From positions 62,001 through 126,000 of the forward strand of contig NZ_JABBWV010000011.1 of assembly GCF_012999535.1 (NCBI RefSeq): DNA of 64,000 nucleotides, written 5' to 3'. Positions 60,461 to 64,000 of this stretch are shown piece by piece (the stretch's first letter is position 1; the number at the start of each line of letters is the position of its first letter). The DNA comes from Microbispora sp. H11081. GTDB taxonomy: Bacteria; Actinomycetota; Actinomycetes; Streptosporangiales; Streptosporangiaceae. The notes under the pieces were generated by a model. The model searched no databases, was not told where the DNA came from, and worked only from the letters and a program-made list of their open reading frames with translations. Both the position numbers and the translations under genes were made by a program.

Positions 60461-60486
60461 CGGCCCCGGCGTGACCGCCGGGGCCG
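60461..60486. terminator. Terminator between convergent genes
   Basis: A perfect 11-bp stem (60461-60471 with 60476-60486) and a 4-nt loop, 12 bases after the YbjN-type stop. Two copies of a 14-bp unit (CCGTCCGGAGTCAG and CCGTCCGGAGTCGG) follow at 60488-60515. Confidence 0.75.
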
Positions 60487-60524
60487 CCCGTCCGGAGTCA
60501 GCCGTCCGGAGTCGGCCGTCCAGT

Positions 60525-61151
60525 TCAGCCGCGGCTCAGTGCGTCGCGCAGCTCGGCGATGGTGAGTCGCGGCCCGTACGCCGGCTTGTCGCGCTGGAAC
60601 CGCTTCCCCTCCGCGAGCGGGCCCGCGTCGACCACGTCGAAGCCGAACGAGTCGATCAGCTCGGCGACCGTCTTCTTGGCCTCGTCGTCGTCGCCCGCGA
60701 TGGGCAGCGCCCGCCGGTTCTCCGTGCCCGCGGGCTGGCCCTCCTCGGCGAGGTGGACGTAGTGGATGGCGTTGAACGCCTTGACCACCCGGGATCCCGG
60801 CAGGTGCGCGGCCAGCAGTTCGCTGTCGGTGCTCTCACCGGCGTCGAGCTCGGGGTAGTGGCCGTCCCGCTCGAAGTAGTAGTTGTTCGTGTCGATGACG
60901 ATCTTTCCGTCGAGCGGCCCCACAGGGATCTCCCGGTACCGTCCGAAGGGGATCGTGACGACCACGATCTCGCCCGCCTCCGCGGCCTCGGCCGCGGTGG
61001 CGGCGCGTGCGGCCGGGCCCAGCTGTGCGACGAGTTCCGAGAGCGTCTCCGGCCCGCGGGAGTTGCTCAGCACCACCGAGTGCCCGGCGTCGACCGCCAG
61101 TTTCGCGAGGGTGCCGCCGATCTTTCCGCTGCCGATGAATCCTATGACCAT
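60525..61151 (-). CDS. NADPH:F420 reductase-like NAD(P)-binding protein
   Basis: A 208-residue Rossmann-fold protein. It starts MVIGFIGSGKIGGTLAKLAV, a GxGxxG dinucleotide site followed by SNSRGPETL, and has IVVVTIPFGRYREIP, KIVIDTNNYYFERDG and VVKAFNAIHYVHLAE. This order matches the NADPH-dependent F420 reductase (Fno) family as found in actinobacteria, including many members of unknown specificity. Start ATG 61151 fits the family. It lies downstream of nrdJ, separated by a terminator. Confidence 0.88.
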   Translation of the reverse strand: MVIGFIGSGKIGGTLAKLAVDAGHSVVLSNSRGPETLSELVAQLGPAARAATAAEAAEAGEIVVVTIPFGRYREIPVGPLDGKIVIDTNNYYFERDGHYPELDAGESTDSELLAAHLPGSRVVKAFNAIHYVHLAEEGQPAGTENRRALPIAGDDDEAKKTVAELIDSFGFDVVDAGPLAEGKRFQRDKPAYGPRLTIAELRDALSRG

Positions 61152-61234
61152 GGCTGTCGGAACGCGCTGACCTCGGCCCTCATTCCCCGGGGCCACCGTC
61201 GGGGCGGCGGTGCGACGGTTTCGAGGAGGAATGC

Positions 61235-61266
61235 GAAGGGGGCCGGCGCGTTCGCCGGCCCCCTTC
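61235..61266 (-). terminator. Terminator after nrdJ
   Basis: A perfect 14-bp stem (61235-61248 with 61253-61266) around a 4-nt loop, 27 bases past the nrdJ stop codon. Confidence 0.88.
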
Positions 61267-61292
61267 ACTCCCGGGGTGTTTCGCTAAGCGGC

Positions 61293-64000
<2,708 letters not shown>

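Overview
The window is a chromosomal segment of a very GC-rich, filamentous-type actinobacterium. A member of the Streptosporangiaceae or a near relative is my inference. The basis is the HrdB-like principal sigma factor with lysine/alanine/proline-rich and acidic N-terminal blocks, a DUF7455-type protein, a B12-dependent ribonucleotide reductase, membrane serine/threonine kinases, and ROK, LacI, HxlR and ECF41 regulators. No rRNA, tRNA, CRISPR array or intact insertion sequence was recognised.

Layout. 1-5.3 kb: DUF7455 protein, GNAT acetyltransferase, a GntR regulator divergent from a homodimeric pyruvate dehydrogenase E1 (aceE) across a perfect 18-bp palindrome, then yaaA. 5.3-11.1 kb: a helical protein, the principal sigma factor, a PAS/GAF/PP2C phosphatase and a HhH-GPD repair protein, all on the minus strand. 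11.1-22.6 kb: unknown proteins, an orphan oligopeptide-type binding lipoprotein, a membrane protein with two CbbX-type AAA+ domains, MFS and EamA transporters, a DoxX protein and an orphan histidine kinase. 22.7-29.1 kb: an isopenicillin-N-synthase-like oxygenase and a GH3-LacI-GH1 operon preceded by two identical LacI-type palindromes. 29.2-32.3 kb: a solitary NACHT NTPase of visibly lower GC. 32.5-35.9 kb: a secreted TolB-like propeller, a ROK regulator and two small proteins. 35.9-40.9 kb: a tight operon of two receptor-like Ser/Thr kinases and a membrane protein, all with related extracytoplasmic modules. 41-49.4 kb: a five-gene operon (GH31 alpha-xylosidase-like enzyme, ABC binding protein, two permeases, secreted GH3) best explained as uptake and breakdown of xylose-containing glucan oligosaccharides. 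49.5-51.9 kb: an accessory patch with a phage-type small protein, an Rpn-like nuclease gene with a duplicated 3' end, and tandem repeats. 52.1-61.2 kb: a secreted GH53 galactanase, an HxlR/MFS divergent pair, an ECF41 sigma factor with its AhpD-like partner, small ORFs, an FMN-binding protein, a second AhpD-like protein with a membrane partner, a YbjN protein and an F420/NADP reductase-like protein. 61.3 kb to the end: nrdJ, cut by the window edge.

How it works together. The main theme is plant cell-wall sugar use: GH1, two GH3, GH31 and GH53 enzymes, one ABC importer and LacI and ROK regulators. A second theme is envelope and stress signalling: the kinase operon, the PP2C phosphatase, the orphan histidine kinase and the ECF41 module. 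The most rewarding targets are the kinase-kinase-sensor operon, the NACHT protein, the ECF41 promoter that corrects the sigma-factor start, and the beta-trefoil-like insertion shared by both GH3 enzymes.
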